The notes beneath the pieces were generated by a model. That model was given only the letters and a program-made list of their open reading frames with translations. It did not search any database and was not told the origin of the DNA. The translations under genes and the position numbers were made by a program. 64,000 bases of DNA from Desulfobacterales bacterium (lineage in GTDB: Bacteria > Desulfobacterota > Desulfobacteria > Desulfobacterales > SpSt-501): NCBI GenBank assembly GCA_030834695.1, contig JAUQXK010000100.1:16387-80386 (forward strand). The letters are read 5' to 3'. Below, one piece after another: positions 18,612 to 27,067 of the stretch; position 1 is the stretch's first letter, and every line of letters begins with the position of its first letter.

Positions 18612-19528
18612 AGGGACTGAATCTTGCCGAGGCATACTACCGTGAGGTCGGGCGGCCGATGATCCGCGAGCGCTTTGCGGAATGCGAGGATCGGCTGGCG
18701 GTCGGGTTGGCCGGCCCCGGCTCGGAATGCTTCGGGTTCGACGACGAGATCTCGCGGGATCATGACTGGGGGCCGGCCTTCTGCCTTTGGCTCACCGATG
18801 ACGACTTCCTCCAGATCGGGGACAGGTTGCAGCAGGCCTACCTGGAACTGCCGCCGACCTTCATGGGCTTCGGTCCCCGGCAGCCCAGCCTCGGCGAAGA
18901 GTGGCGCGTGGGCGCGAGCCGCACGTCGGACTTCTTCAGGCACTTCACCGGGCTCGGCCGTCCGCCCGCAACCCCCCAGGAATGGCTGCGGATACCCGAA
19001 CCCAACCTGGCCGCCTGCACCAACGGCAAGGTGTTCTGCGATCCGCTGGGTGATTTTTCCCGGTGGCGGCAGATCCTGCTGGACTACTATCCCGAGGATG
19101 TCCGGCTCAAAAAAATCGCCTCCCTGTGCATCACCATCGCCCAGACCGGCCAGTACAATTTCGCCCGATCCATGCGGCGCGGGGAATTGTTTTCAGCGTC
19201 CTACTCCGTGGTGAAGTTCTGCGCGGACGCGATCGCGATGGTTTTTCTGCTCAATCGGCGTTACGCTCCGTTCTACAAGTGGCTGCACCGCGCGGTGCGG
19301 GGCCTCCCGCTGCTGGGACGTGAAGTTCACGAGCGCGTCGGCGCCCTTCTGAAAGCCGCCGAACCGGAGCAACAGGAGGAGATCATGGAGGCCGTTTCCG
19401 TTCTGCTGGCGGATGAGCTTCGGCGGCAGGGGCTGTCCGATTCGGCGAGCGATTTTCTGCTCGACCACGCCGCGCGGGTGCAGGCGAATATCACCGATGC
19501 CAGACTGAGGCAGCGCCTGAGTGCATAA
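18608..19528 (+). CDS. DUF4037 protein with nucleotidyltransferase-like motif
   Basis: 306 residues. The segment AVGLAGPGSECFGFDDEISRDHDWGPAF near residues 30-60 matches DUF4037 proteins, whose glycine-serine and paired acidic residues resemble a nucleotidyltransferase active site. The remainder is helical, including a QTGQYNFARSMRRGE segment that looks like the helical domain of aminoglycoside-adenylyltransferase-type enzymes. Substrate unknown. It is coupled to the TPR gene and followed, 176 bases later, by a DUF4125 gene. Confidence 0.75.
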   Translation: MKGLNLAEAYYREVGRPMIRERFAECEDRLAVGLAGPGSECFGFDDEISRDHDWGPAFCLWLTDDDFLQIGDRLQQAYLELPPTFMGFGPRQPSLGEEWRVGASRTSDFFRHFTGLGRPPATPQEWLRIPEPNLAACTNGKVFCDPLGDFSRWRQILLDYYPEDVRLKKIASLCITIAQTGQYNFARSMRRGELFSASYSVVKFCADAIAMVFLLNRRYAPFYKWLHRAVRGLPLLGREVHERVGALLKAAEPEQQEEIMEAVSVLLADELRRQGLSDSASDFLLDHAARVQANITDARLRQRLSA

Positions 19529-19530
19529 AA

Positions 19531-19553
19531 TTCAAGGGTTCAAGGGGCCGAGC
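19531..19553. repeat. GGTTCAAGGGG-type intergenic repeat, single arm (family R1)
   Basis: One arm of a dispersed repeat: TTCAAGGGTTCAAGGGGCCG immediately after a stop codon. Fuller copies with both arms occur at 41.8, 43.0, 47.2, 56.9 and 58.3 kb. Confidence 0.6.
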
Positions 19554-19617
19554 GAAAGAAAGCGAAGGAAAAGGAACCAATTTTAGCCACTTTAAGCCGC
19601 GAGCCTCGAATGGCACC

Positions 19618-19670
19618 TGTGGGAGCGGCATTTTGCCGCGATTCCGAATCGAGGCGGGACGCCTCTCCCA
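19618..19670 (+). repeat. REP-type doublet of two hairpins (family R2)
   Basis: A 53-bp element: TGTGGGAGCGGC-N5-GCCGCGA, then TCGAGGC-N5-GCCTCTCCCA. The two small hairpins (GCGGC/GCCGC, GAGGC/GCCTC) sit inside an outer TGGGAG...CTCCCA inverted repeat. The same doublet occurs inverted at 51666-51715. This architecture is what REP-associated transposases mobilise. Confidence 0.75.
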
Positions 19671-19704
19671 CTTGACCCCTCGGTCCTCTACCATTGGTGA
19701 CGCC

Positions 19705-20283
19705 ATGACCGAAAGAGAACGCATCATCGAAGCCATCCTGGAGATCGAGCTCCGGATGTTCCTCACCGTGAACCCCATGCAGACCAGCGGGTGCCAGGAA
19801 TACCCTGAGAGCTTCAAGCTGCACCGCCGCGCGCAGTTCCACCCCTGGTCGGAAGAGGCGCTCGGCAGCTACCTCGAAGACCTGCACGAGGCCCAGGAGC
19901 GCGGAGACAATCTCATGCGCCGGAAGTACGCCCGCATGCAGGGCCTGCTGCCGCCCGCGGGCGGCAGCTCGATCATCGAGGAGATCGTGCGGTTGAAGAT
20001 GGACTGGCAGCGCGCGATGTTCCGGGACTACCCCGCCGTCATGAGCGGCGCACGACCGCTCACGGACGAGAACACCCAGGCGCAGATGACCTCGTTCGAG
20101 ACCTATGCGCGCGGGGAACTCGAAACTTACTCCGAGCGCACCCTGAAGCTGCTGCACCGCGACCTGCTGGCCATGCAGGCGCGCGGGGAGAGCCTGTCGG
20201 AAAAGGTATACGACCACCTCGTGCGGGCGAGCGGCTACGCGTCGTTGGAGGATGCGGAGACGAAGTTGAAAGTCCGGGGTTGA
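19705..20283 (+). CDS. DUF4125 family protein
   Basis: 192 residues. The start MTERERIIEAILEIE is chosen because an upstream extension would translate the REP doublet. The pattern FLTVNPMQTSGCQEYPESFKLHRRAQFHPWSEEALGSYL with later GDNLMRRKYARMQG fits DUF4125, a family with no known biochemistry. It is mostly helical and has no signal peptide. Third gene of the TPR-DUF4037-DUF4125 set; the REP doublet between it and DUF4037 may uncouple or stabilise the transcript. Confidence 0.75.
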   Translation: MTERERIIEAILEIELRMFLTVNPMQTSGCQEYPESFKLHRRAQFHPWSEEALGSYLEDLHEAQERGDNLMRRKYARMQGLLPPAGGSSIIEEIVRLKMDWQRAMFRDYPAVMSGARPLTDENTQAQMTSFETYARGELETYSERTLKLLHRDLLAMQARGESLSEKVYDHLVRASGYASLEDAETKLKVRG

Positions 20284-20754
20284 GGGTTACAGAGTTGAAG
20301 GATTATAGCCGGACTTATAAACGGTCTCATAATTGTCTGGACCTATCGTTCGGAAATCTCCCCCGGCCCCTCTTTTCCAAAGAGGGGAGACCTTGAAAAA
20401 GGGAGGTCAGGAGGGATTTACGGTTATCCATTCAGTTCAATTTTGAAACCGTTTGTAAGTTGCGCTTACGCAATTCAGATGCAGCTATCCCCGTTAGGGC
20501 GGCAGGTATAAAGTCCAAGATTATGATTAAATCGATCAAAATATGACTCGTATATCTGTATCATGCAGAATAAATAATTGTTACATACAGTCTGTCACAA
20601 ACGCAGGAATATAGAGAATTGAGTTTCTTGGTGATACTTTCAACGGGATAGGTATGAGCGGCGGCCCATGCCTCGCTGGTCGATTCTACCTCTCGCTGTC
20701 CACTCGATGCCTTTGTTGATGGATTCTTTCGTTGCACCGCAAAATTCCATGTAC
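20284..20754. other. Gene-free stretch with one palindromic repeat
   Basis: 471 bases without a supported gene. At 20356-20390 it holds the second copy of the CTCCCCCGGCCCCTC repeat, here followed by a hairpin CCCCTCTT/AAGAGGGG. From about 20400 the base composition becomes more AT-rich. I see nothing else recognisable. Confidence 0.6.
20356..20390. repeat. GC-rich palindromic repeat (family R4), second copy
   Basis: Shares the 15-base core CTCCCCCGGCCCCTC with 14588-14618 but forms a different stem (20367-20374 with 20380-20387). It lies downstream of the DUF4125 gene. Confidence 0.5.
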
Positions 20755-21000
20755 CTATATGGTCTTCCCCTTAACCGGCCACTTGATCTGAAATTCCAGT
20801 TCCTCCTCAGATGATCCGCGTTCGTGTTCGATGCTGATGCTGGCAGTCGGCGGTATTGAGATTTTTTCCCCTGCCATTTGTATTTGGAAGCGCTTGCCCT
20901 TCTCAATGCAGTCAGCCAGCCGCCGTAGCTTGGCAACAAACTGTTCATTTGAATACTCTTTTTCGATATCACGCTTTGCCTTCTTCTTTCCAGTTGCCAT
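20755..21000 (-). CDS. Amphi-Trp domain protein
   Basis: 81 residues. The start MATGKKKAKRDIEKEYS is preceded by AAAGGAGAT. The body EQFVAKLRRLADCIEKGKRFQIQMAGEKISIPPTA followed by EEELEFQIKWP matches the small amphi-Trp family, named for alternating amphipathic strands ending in a tryptophan motif. The function of the family is unknown; members are small cytoplasmic proteins. Single gene within an AT-richer patch. Confidence 0.8.
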   Translation of the reverse strand: MATGKKKAKRDIEKEYSNEQFVAKLRRLADCIEKGKRFQIQMAGEKISIPPTASISIEHERGSSEEELEFQIKWPVKGKTI

Positions 21001-21060
21001 TACGCAATCTCCTTTCATTCGGAGATAGATTGTCCCAACAGGACCATTAAGGCCGGCGTT

Positions 21061-21615
21061 TCATTTCTCATAATGGACTTTTTTGATCATCACCTTGGAA
21101 ACCACCTCGAAACCATTCTTCTCGAAAAAATCATGAGCATCTTCGTTGGTAATCCCGCTTTCAAGAAACAGATCAACCGCCTTCATTTCTGCTGCTTGTA
21201 GTTCTACCCAGTTCAAAATCTCCTTTCCATAGCCATTCCCGCGTTTTTTTTGGTCAACCACAAGGTCTTCGATGACGACATGAGGGTTATTTGCCTTTAA
21301 ATGGATTCCTATGACCACTATCCCGAGGATTAGGCCTTCATGTCTTGCCACTGCGACCCGTCGACCTTCACGGACATTTCCGCGCGTCTTTATTGCGCCC
21401 TTGAACTCATCAAGCAGCACCTCGCGGAATTTAGGGCTCCATCTGCGGGAATCGATCGCACGCCCACACTGAATTTCGCTATACGAAATATATGCAGGCG
21501 TGACGTTTACTACGAAAAAATCGGTCAATTCTTTTGCGATATCTCGGTCTGTTTCCCAGCTAATACTTAGTTTCATCGATGATTGTTTTTCTTGCATTGT
21601 TTTCTTGAATGGCAT
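21061..21615 (-). CDS. GNAT family N-acetyltransferase
   Basis: 184 residues. The acetyl-CoA binding segment is VVIEDLVVDQKKRGNGYGKEILNWVE (the RGNGYGKEIL part is the A motif), followed by DLFLESGITNEDAHDFFEKNGFEVVSK, the usual C-terminal strand-helix pair. An acetyltransferase of unknown substrate. Two starts are possible, this ATG or MKLSISWETD at 21576; neither has a strong ribosome binding site. Codon use and base composition are AT-richer than in the flanking operons, suggesting transfer. Confidence 0.82.
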   Translation of the reverse strand: MPFKKTMQEKQSSMKLSISWETDRDIAKELTDFFVVNVTPAYISYSEIQCGRAIDSRRWSPKFREVLLDEFKGAIKTRGNVREGRRVAVARHEGLILGIVVIGIHLKANNPHVVIEDLVVDQKKRGNGYGKEILNWVELQAAEMKAVDLFLESGITNEDAHDFFEKNGFEVVSKVMIKKVHYEK

Positions 21616-21750
21616 GCTTTTTCAGATGGTTTTCATGATACACTTTAATTGAGTCTACTCTTACTTTTTCTCACTTCTTTCAAAGATGGGCAAGAGCGTA
21701 AGAGTTATTCGTCATGCACAGACATCCCAAAAAAGTTCCTTTAAATTGAA

Positions 21751-21972
21751 CAATTTCACCAATTCGGCGCTTCGGTTATTTGTCGGATTATCTGTCAGCT
21801 ATCCAACAATTCAAAATCATTGCAGATTTATTTCATATATCCTATTCTTACCTCGGCCGACCCGTTCATGTCAAACCCAAATCGAACCTTCTCCCATCCC
21901 AATTGCCTGGGTTAGATGGCGTCAACCTCACGTTTTGAGAAACCAGATATGGTGCCCTTCGCTGTCAGCACA
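21751..21972 (-). repeat. Degenerate ~220-bp element, copy A (family R5)
   Basis: Read on the minus strand it begins GTGCTGACAGCGAAGGGCAC and aligns along its length with the 62482-62718 element, including GGGTTTGACA and a later ATCCGACAAAT. In the protein frame it reads VLTAKGTISGFSKREVD then hits a stop, so this copy is dead. It lies between the GNAT and methyltransferase genes. Confidence 0.7.
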
Positions 21973-22032
21973 TGCAGTTTGACCCGTCTATAAAAAGCGG
22001 ATGATACGTTGGAGAAATAAACGATTTGGATG

Positions 22033-22785
22033 CTAACCTAATTTTCTGGCAATATATACACCATAGCTGTAATGTGCTTTGTATTTCTCATACATAGCGA
22101 TTTCATTTTTTTCGTTATCTACTATTGCTTGTGCTTTTTCGCTTTTATCGTTCCGCTTAAGAAACGTTCCAAAACTGTCCTGTATGGGCCGATAATAATT
22201 ATCCACCCAGCAGTGCTCCGGTAAAACAAAGTAGGCAACCGGAAAATAGCCGTTCTTTTCCAGAACACCTATCTTTGCGGATGCTGTGCCTATTTCTGGA
22301 TATTCGTTTTGCCAATATTCCTGAAGTTCCGACGGACGTCTATCAGTTAGCCAAGTAATTTCCGATACGACCAGCATTCCACCAATTTTCAGAAAACGCT
22401 TCCAGTCTTTAACTCCCTTTTCAAAACCGATGTTATATATCGCTCCTTCAGACCAGATAACGTCATATTCCTCATCGCCAAATGGTAGCTTGTCCATTGA
22501 GCAGGCGAGAGTAGATATTTTTTCAGTCAGGCTCAGGTGTTTGGCGTTGGCTTCAAGTATTTCGAGAAATTCAGGCAGAAAGTCCACTGCTGTAATCTTG
22601 GCATTCAGCAAGCGGGCAAGCAACAGGGCGGAAGATCCCGTACCGCAGCCGATATCAGCAATCTTTAGAGGAACTGACGAGTCTATCATGGCCAGGCCGA
22701 CAGCCTTTTCCGTCTCTGCATCCCCGCCGGGACCCTGCCGTTTTGCTCTTTTATGCAAATCTATTAGAAGCTGATAATCGTCCAT
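22033..22785 (-). CDS. Class I SAM-dependent methyltransferase
   Basis: 250 residues. SAM-binding motif I is IADIGCGTGSSALLLARLL near residues 42-60, followed by ITAVDFLPEFLE (acidic residue of motif II) and the motif IV-like YDVIWSEGAIYNIGF. The pattern with IYNIGF and a tail of about 90 residues resembles small-molecule methyltransferases of the UbiE/MmtA type. Substrate unknown. AT-rich single gene flanked on both sides by R5 elements. Confidence 0.85.
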   Translation of the reverse strand: MDDYQLLIDLHKRAKRQGPGGDAETEKAVGLAMIDSSVPLKIADIGCGTGSSALLLARLLNAKITAVDFLPEFLEILEANAKHLSLTEKISTLACSMDKLPFGDEEYDVIWSEGAIYNIGFEKGVKDWKRFLKIGGMLVVSEITWLTDRRPSELQEYWQNEYPEIGTASAKIGVLEKNGYFPVAYFVLPEHCWVDNYYRPIQDSFGTFLKRNDKSEKAQAIVDNEKNEIAMYEKYKAHYSYGVYIARKLG

Positions 22786-22839
22786 TGATAAGCCCTTTGA
22801 TAGATTGAGAGTATCTCAAAGCCCTTCGAGATGCATATA

Positions 22840-23024
22840 TGTCGGATGAAATTACATTGCCCCGACAGTTCTAAATCATTACAGGTTTTTTCATGATATC
22901 CTAACCTAATGTTAGCCAAATTTGCCAGCTCTTTAAAGTCCAAACTGGACCGCTTTGGCAGGTTATATCGCTATTCAACTCCACGTTTTCGGAAATCTGA
23001 TATGATGCCCGTCGCTGTCAGTAG
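22840..23024 (-). repeat. Degenerate ~185-bp element, copy B (family R5)
   Basis: On the minus strand it begins CTACTGACAGCGACGGGCAT and continues ATCAGATTT-CC-AAAACGTGG-AGTTGA, closely matching the core of copies A and D. The protein frame (LLTATGIISDFRKRGVE) stops at the end of this core. It fills the gap between the methyltransferase and the esterase genes. Confidence 0.7.
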
Positions 23025-23042
23025 CTGCGGAATATCGGCGAC

Positions 23043-24083
23043 TCAATTCCGCTGGGTGATGAATTTTTCCCAGAACCGAACGGCGTCCGCGATCCAGCCT
23101 TCGGCGCTGGTCCCGGTGCCTGGCCCGAAGCCATGCCCCAGATTTTTATACTTATGGTACTCCACCTCTGCTCCTGCGCTGCGCAAGGCCGCAATTCGCC
23201 TTTCCATCGACGACGGCGGCGCGATTCCGTCCTGTTCGCCGACCACGACGAAGGTTGGAGGCTCAGCGGAGGAGCGATCTGAATGGGCAGTGTAGGCCAT
23301 CACGATGGCTGCCGGTTTCGGTAGCATGTCGCCGCCGTGGGCGGCAACTCCGTGCGAACCGATGGCAGCCGCCATCCTCGCGCCGGCCGAGCTTCCCCAT
23401 AGGGAGTAGTCCCCGGTGCCGACGCCGAGAGCCTTCGCGTTGCGGAAAATGTAGGCGATGGCTGCAGCCAGGTCCTCGGTGGCAACTGCGCCGCCAAAGC
23501 CCGCGCGATATCGCAGCACGAAAGCGTTGTAGCCCCTGGAGCTGATCTCTGTGGCATAGGGAAACCCTTCGTGGACGGAGCCGACATAGGAGAATCCGCC
23601 GCCGGGTGATATCACGGCGAAGGGGGCACCGGGCTTGCCGCAGAAGAAGAACAGTCCGGTATTTTCGCGTGCGGGTTGCGCCTGCTTCTGTTCTTCACTG
23701 TAGAACGGGTAGAACACGGCGTGACCGCTATTGACATCGTCGATCATGCGATTGAGCGCGCCGACCACCGTCTCGGGATCCACATGACTGTGATACGGCA
23801 GGAGTGAACCGATATCGCTCAGGCGCATGGCTTCGTCATATCGACGACCATCCCATGGTAACAGCAGCCTCGCGAAACCGGCGAAAGCCGGGTGGCCGAG
23901 GAGGTTGCGTAGGCTGTCATCGACGTTCAAATGTCGGCTCCGACTTCCGCTGACTGTCCCTTTCCTTATCTCATCGCCTCGGCTGCCGGCGAGAGCATGG
24001 TCCTTCCCGTTCGCCTTGGTAAGCGAGGGCGTCCACACCAACAGGAGCAAAAGGCAAGCGGTTATCATCAAGCTGGACTTCAT
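23043..24083 (-). CDS. Exported alpha/beta hydrolase (esterase/lipase family)
   Basis: 346 residues. A signal peptide (LMITACLLLLLVWTPSLTKA) precedes a charged linker. The alpha/beta hydrolase core has an oxyanion-type FAVISPGGGFSYVGS, the nucleophile elbow WGSSAGARMA, a late aspartate in FVVVGEQDGIAPP and a histidine in NLGHGFGPG, giving a complete Ser-Asp-His triad. Similar to BD-FAE/xylan-esterase-like proteins acting on small esters in the periplasm. Its start overlaps the MFS gene stop by four bases, so it is co-transcribed with, and translated after, the transporter. Confidence 0.85.
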   Translation of the reverse strand: MKSSLMITACLLLLLVWTPSLTKANGKDHALAGSRGDEIRKGTVSGSRSRHLNVDDSLRNLLGHPAFAGFARLLLPWDGRRYDEAMRLSDIGSLLPYHSHVDPETVVGALNRMIDDVNSGHAVFYPFYSEEQKQAQPARENTGLFFFCGKPGAPFAVISPGGGFSYVGSVHEGFPYATEISSRGYNAFVLRYRAGFGGAVATEDLAAAIAYIFRNAKALGVGTGDYSLWGSSAGARMAAAIGSHGVAAHGGDMLPKPAAIVMAYTAHSDRSSAEPPTFVVVGEQDGIAPPSSMERRIAALRSAGAEVEYHKYKNLGHGFGPGTGTSAEGWIADAVRFWEKFITQRN

Positions 24084-25372
24084 TTGCCTCTACTTCTGTT
24101 TTTGAACGTTGACGGATAATTCTGCGGCTCAGCGCGGGCTTTAAAACCACGGTCCTTGGCATCAATTTTTTTCAGTGAGTGCGCCGCCCATATAGCCCCG
24201 AATCCCGGCAAGCCCAGGATTACGAAAGCCCATCCCCAGATAGGGTAGTATTCCTGCCCGAGTCCATGCGGGTTCGTCCAATCCAAAATGGCTCCGAAGA
24301 CGACCGGCGAGACGGCGCCGGCTCCGAACCCGAAGAGGGATCTCAGTCCGAACGCGGACCCCAGGTATGAAGGCGTGACAACCTCGGTCAAGCCTACGGA
24401 AAGCACGGGGGAATCTCCCAGGGCCGTGAAGGAATAGACGGCACCGATTACCAGAATGAGCAGGAAGGGAAGTTCGATGGTCCAGCCGAAGAAAAGCGAA
24501 CAAACCGTGCTGATGCCTGCCAAAACCATGATCACTCGGGCGCGTCCAACCCGATCGGACAGGGCGCCCATCGAAAACGACGCTACGAGGCCGGTTAGGT
24601 GGAATCCCGCGCTGACATAAGCTCCGAGTCCGGCTGCGCTAACGGCGCCGGACCCTTTCCAGACCAGACATGCCGTCATGAAGGCCGGCGTCCAGGCCCA
24701 CATCCCGATCAGCTCCCAGCAGTGAAAGGTATAGGCCGTGATCAGCAACATGGCCGGCTTGTTTTTCAGTACCTCTTTTCCGAAGCTCTGCTGTTTTTGG
24801 CGGGCCACAACCGTCTCACGGGTGTTTAGCAGGGTGATCCACGAAAGGACGCCGCCCACCATCGTCACGACGGCGGTTGCATGGAAGGCGAGTGTATATC
24901 CACCCAGGGGCAGCGTGAACCCGCTTAGCCCCAAAGACACGACGTAGCCGAACGAGGAACTTGCAATATAGCACCCGGTAGCCATCCCCCGTCTTTCCGA
25001 AGCGTAGCGTTCGGTGATCAGGATCAACCCCGTGGTGTAGCTTCCGCCCAGCGCGAGCCCAACCAGTGTGTAAAGGATCTGAGCCGACAGATATCCCCTC
25101 GCGAAAAAGGAGAAGGCCATTGTAAGCAAGCCCCCGCCGATTGTAGAAGAGATATAAAGAAATTTTGCTCCGATTCTGTCAGCCAGTGTGGAAATGACCA
25201 GAAGCGAGACGGCGTAACCGATCTGGTAGCCGCTGGAAATGGCGCCGGCTGTGGCTGCGGACATTTCCCACTCTCTCAGCAGGATGGGAAGGGCGGCGGA
25301 ATAGACCATCGTCACGGTCTGGCTCATGGCCCTTCCCAGACAAAGCCCTGCCAGCCACCAGTCAATTCTCAT
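24080..25372 (-). CDS. Major facilitator superfamily transporter
   Basis: 430 residues, about twelve membrane segments. The loop motif STLADRIGAKFLYI after segment 2 and GALSDRVGRARVIM after segment 8 are MFS signatures. Start at MRIDWWLAGL; a GTG start 15 bases upstream is possible. No substrate-specific motif recognised. Coupled to the downstream esterase gene, which suggests uptake of the ester or of its product. Confidence 0.85.
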   Translation of the reverse strand: MRIDWWLAGLCLGRAMSQTVTMVYSAALPILLREWEMSAATAGAISSGYQIGYAVSLLVISTLADRIGAKFLYISSTIGGGLLTMAFSFFARGYLSAQILYTLVGLALGGSYTTGLILITERYASERRGMATGCYIASSSFGYVVSLGLSGFTLPLGGYTLAFHATAVVTMVGGVLSWITLLNTRETVVARQKQQSFGKEVLKNKPAMLLITAYTFHCWELIGMWAWTPAFMTACLVWKGSGAVSAAGLGAYVSAGFHLTGLVASFSMGALSDRVGRARVIMVLAGISTVCSLFFGWTIELPFLLILVIGAVYSFTALGDSPVLSVGLTEVVTPSYLGSAFGLRSLFGFGAGAVSPVVFGAILDWTNPHGLGQEYYPIWGWAFVILGLPGFGAIWAAHSLKKIDAKDRGFKARAEPQNYPSTFKNRSRGK

Positions 25373-25441
25373 GGCGTGGCAACCCACCGCTTAGAGCAGA
25401 CTCCGGCTATCCGCCATGAGCGATGAGCTGCCTCATCCTTG

Positions 25442-26317
25442 CTATCCATGGTAGCGGATCAACCCTTCCTGAGCCACCGAGGCCACCAGGATGCCCTCGC
25501 GGTTGTAGACCTTTCCGAAGGCGAGGCCTCTGGCCTTGCCGGCGTTCGGGCTCTGCATGGCGTAGAGCAGCCACTCGTCCATCCGGAACGGGCGGTGAAA
25601 CCACATGGCGTGGTCCAGGCTGGCCACCTGCATGGCCGGCTGCCAGAAGCTCTGGCCGTGGGGGTTCAGCGACGTCACCATCAGGCCGTAATCCGATGCG
25701 TACGCCAGCAGGTACTGGTGGACGGCGGGGTCGTCCGGCATCGCGTCAATGGTCCTGATCCAGTTGTAGCGAACGGGGGGGCGCTTTTCCGGGGCAAACG
25801 GATTCATCGGATTGACCGGACGGACTTCGATGGGCCTCCGGCACAGGAGCTTCTGGCGAAGGGGAGCGGGGATCTGGTCGGCGATCCGGTTGGCCAGCTC
25901 CAGCTCCGATGCCAGGCCCTCGGGCCCGGGGGCGGGCGGCGCCGGGTCCTGATGGTCGAAGCCCGGCTCGTCGATCTGAAACGAAGCCGACATGGTGAAA
26001 ATCGCCCGGCCCCTCTGCACGGCCACCACCCGGCGGGTGGTGAAGCTCTTGCCGTCGCGGATGCAGTCGACGTTGTAGACGATGGGCCTGGTGACGTCCC
26101 CCGGGCGCAGAAAATAGGCGTGCAGGCTGTGGGCGCGTCGTTCGGGCGGCACGGTCTGGTAGGCGGCCGAAAGCGCCTGCCCCAGCACCTGGCCGCCGTA
26201 GACATTGCCGAATCCCAAGTCCTGGCTCTGGCCCCGGAAAATGTTCTCCTCGATCGACTCCAGCTTCAAAAGCTCCAGCAGTTCCTGCAAAACGTTGCCA
26301 TCGGAACAGGTATCCAT
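25442..26317 (-). CDS. tesB: Acyl-CoA thioesterase II, TesB family
   Basis: 291 residues (E. coli TesB is 286). The tandem hot-dog pattern is clear: IFRGQSQDLGFGNVYGGQVLGQAL in the first half and LAYASDYGLMVTSLNPHG then QVASLDHAMWFHRPFRMDEWLLY in the second, with the catalytic Asp in SLDHAMWFH. It hydrolyses fatty acyl-CoA to free acid and CoA. The start MDTCSDGN is chosen because the next upstream ATG (26371) falls inside a dispersed palindromic repeat, so its codons are probably not protein sequence. Confidence 0.9.
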   Translation of the reverse strand: MDTCSDGNVLQELLELLKLESIEENIFRGQSQDLGFGNVYGGQVLGQALSAAYQTVPPERRAHSLHAYFLRPGDVTRPIVYNVDCIRDGKSFTTRRVVAVQRGRAIFTMSASFQIDEPGFDHQDPAPPAPGPEGLASELELANRIADQIPAPLRQKLLCRRPIEVRPVNPMNPFAPEKRPPVRYNWIRTIDAMPDDPAVHQYLLAYASDYGLMVTSLNPHGQSFWQPAMQVASLDHAMWFHRPFRMDEWLLYAMQSPNAGKARGLAFGKVYNREGILVASVAQEGLIRYHG

Positions 26318-26363
26318 CACGGTGCATTTCTCCGTCGGCAGGTATTCATCGCCCTGAAGCAAG

Positions 26364-26393
26364 ACCGTCATGCCGGGCGTGATCCGGCATCCA
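26364..26393 (+). repeat. ATGCCGG palindromic repeat (family R3), copy 1
   Basis: A 30-base sequence beginning ACCGTCATGCCGGGCGTGAT that contains the hairpin ATGCCGG/CCGGCAT. It differs at one base from the reverse complement of 51559-51588. It lies just upstream of tesB and supplies a false upstream ATG. Confidence 0.7.
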
Positions 26394-26497
26394 GAAAGCC
26401 ACTGGATTCCGGGGTCTGCCGGAACGACGACGTAAAGACCATTATGAGGCGTCTAATAAAACCCTTAAACCATCTCGGGCAGTGGGGCGCTTAGATG

Positions 26498-27019
26498 CTA
26501 TTTGTCGGCCCTGACCAGGTGATCGGAAAAAAAATTCTGCCAAGGGCCGCATCCTCGAATAAAGGGCTGCATGATCGCCCGTTCGGCCTGGATCGTGTGG
26601 TTGAGATCATGTCCCGCCCATTCGTGCGCCATCTCTCCGAGCGTTACGATCCCCAACTCCTGGTGACGCGCTTTCCGGTCAAGTTCGTTGACCTGGATCC
26701 GGGACAGGGCCTGCAGGCTCTCGGAGCGCAGCCGTGCAAATTCAGCGGCAAGCTCCGGAGCGGACGGCTGAGTGCTCAGCTTCGTTCCCTGCTTGTTGGG
26801 GTCAAAGGCCGGAAAATCTTTTCCCTCCAAGAGGCATTGGAGCCGGAACTGAAAAATCCGCTCCGTGTCGATGAGGTGCTGTAAGCACTCCAAGGCAGAC
26901 CACTGGCCCGGTGCAGGTGGCTGCGACATCAGTTCGACGGGCAGTTTTTCACTCAAACTTTGCCAATAGCCGGGGGTAGTGGTCAGCACCGAGCGAACCC
27001 ATTGCATGATTTTTTCCAT
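26498..27019 (-). CDS. DinB-like four-helix protein
   Basis: 173 residues. The three metal-ligand histidines of the DinB fold are visible: H48 in ALECLQHLIDTE and the HDLNH pair in MAHEWAGHDLNHTIQAE. The pattern PAPGQWSALECLQHL...FQFRL is typical. DinB-family proteins include thiol transferases and many of unknown role. A GGAAGGTGGG ribosome binding site precedes the ATG. Single gene, not overlapping its neighbours. Confidence 0.85.
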   Translation of the reverse strand: MEKIMQWVRSVLTTTPGYWQSLSEKLPVELMSQPPAPGQWSALECLQHLIDTERIFQFRLQCLLEGKDFPAFDPNKQGTKLSTQPSAPELAAEFARLRSESLQALSRIQVNELDRKARHQELGIVTLGEMAHEWAGHDLNHTIQAERAIMQPFIRGCGPWQNFFSDHLVRADK

Positions 27020-27067
27020 AGACCCACCTTCCTGATATGAGCCAGCGTAACGTTGATGGCGGAGGTT

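Noticed and set aside
18675..19214. A 179-codon frame inside the DUF4037 gene
   Set aside because: Out-of-frame, arginine- and serine-rich shadow of the DUF4037 coding frame.
25439..26494. A 351-codon plus-strand frame
   Set aside because: Antisense to tesB, which has clear family motifs on the other strand.
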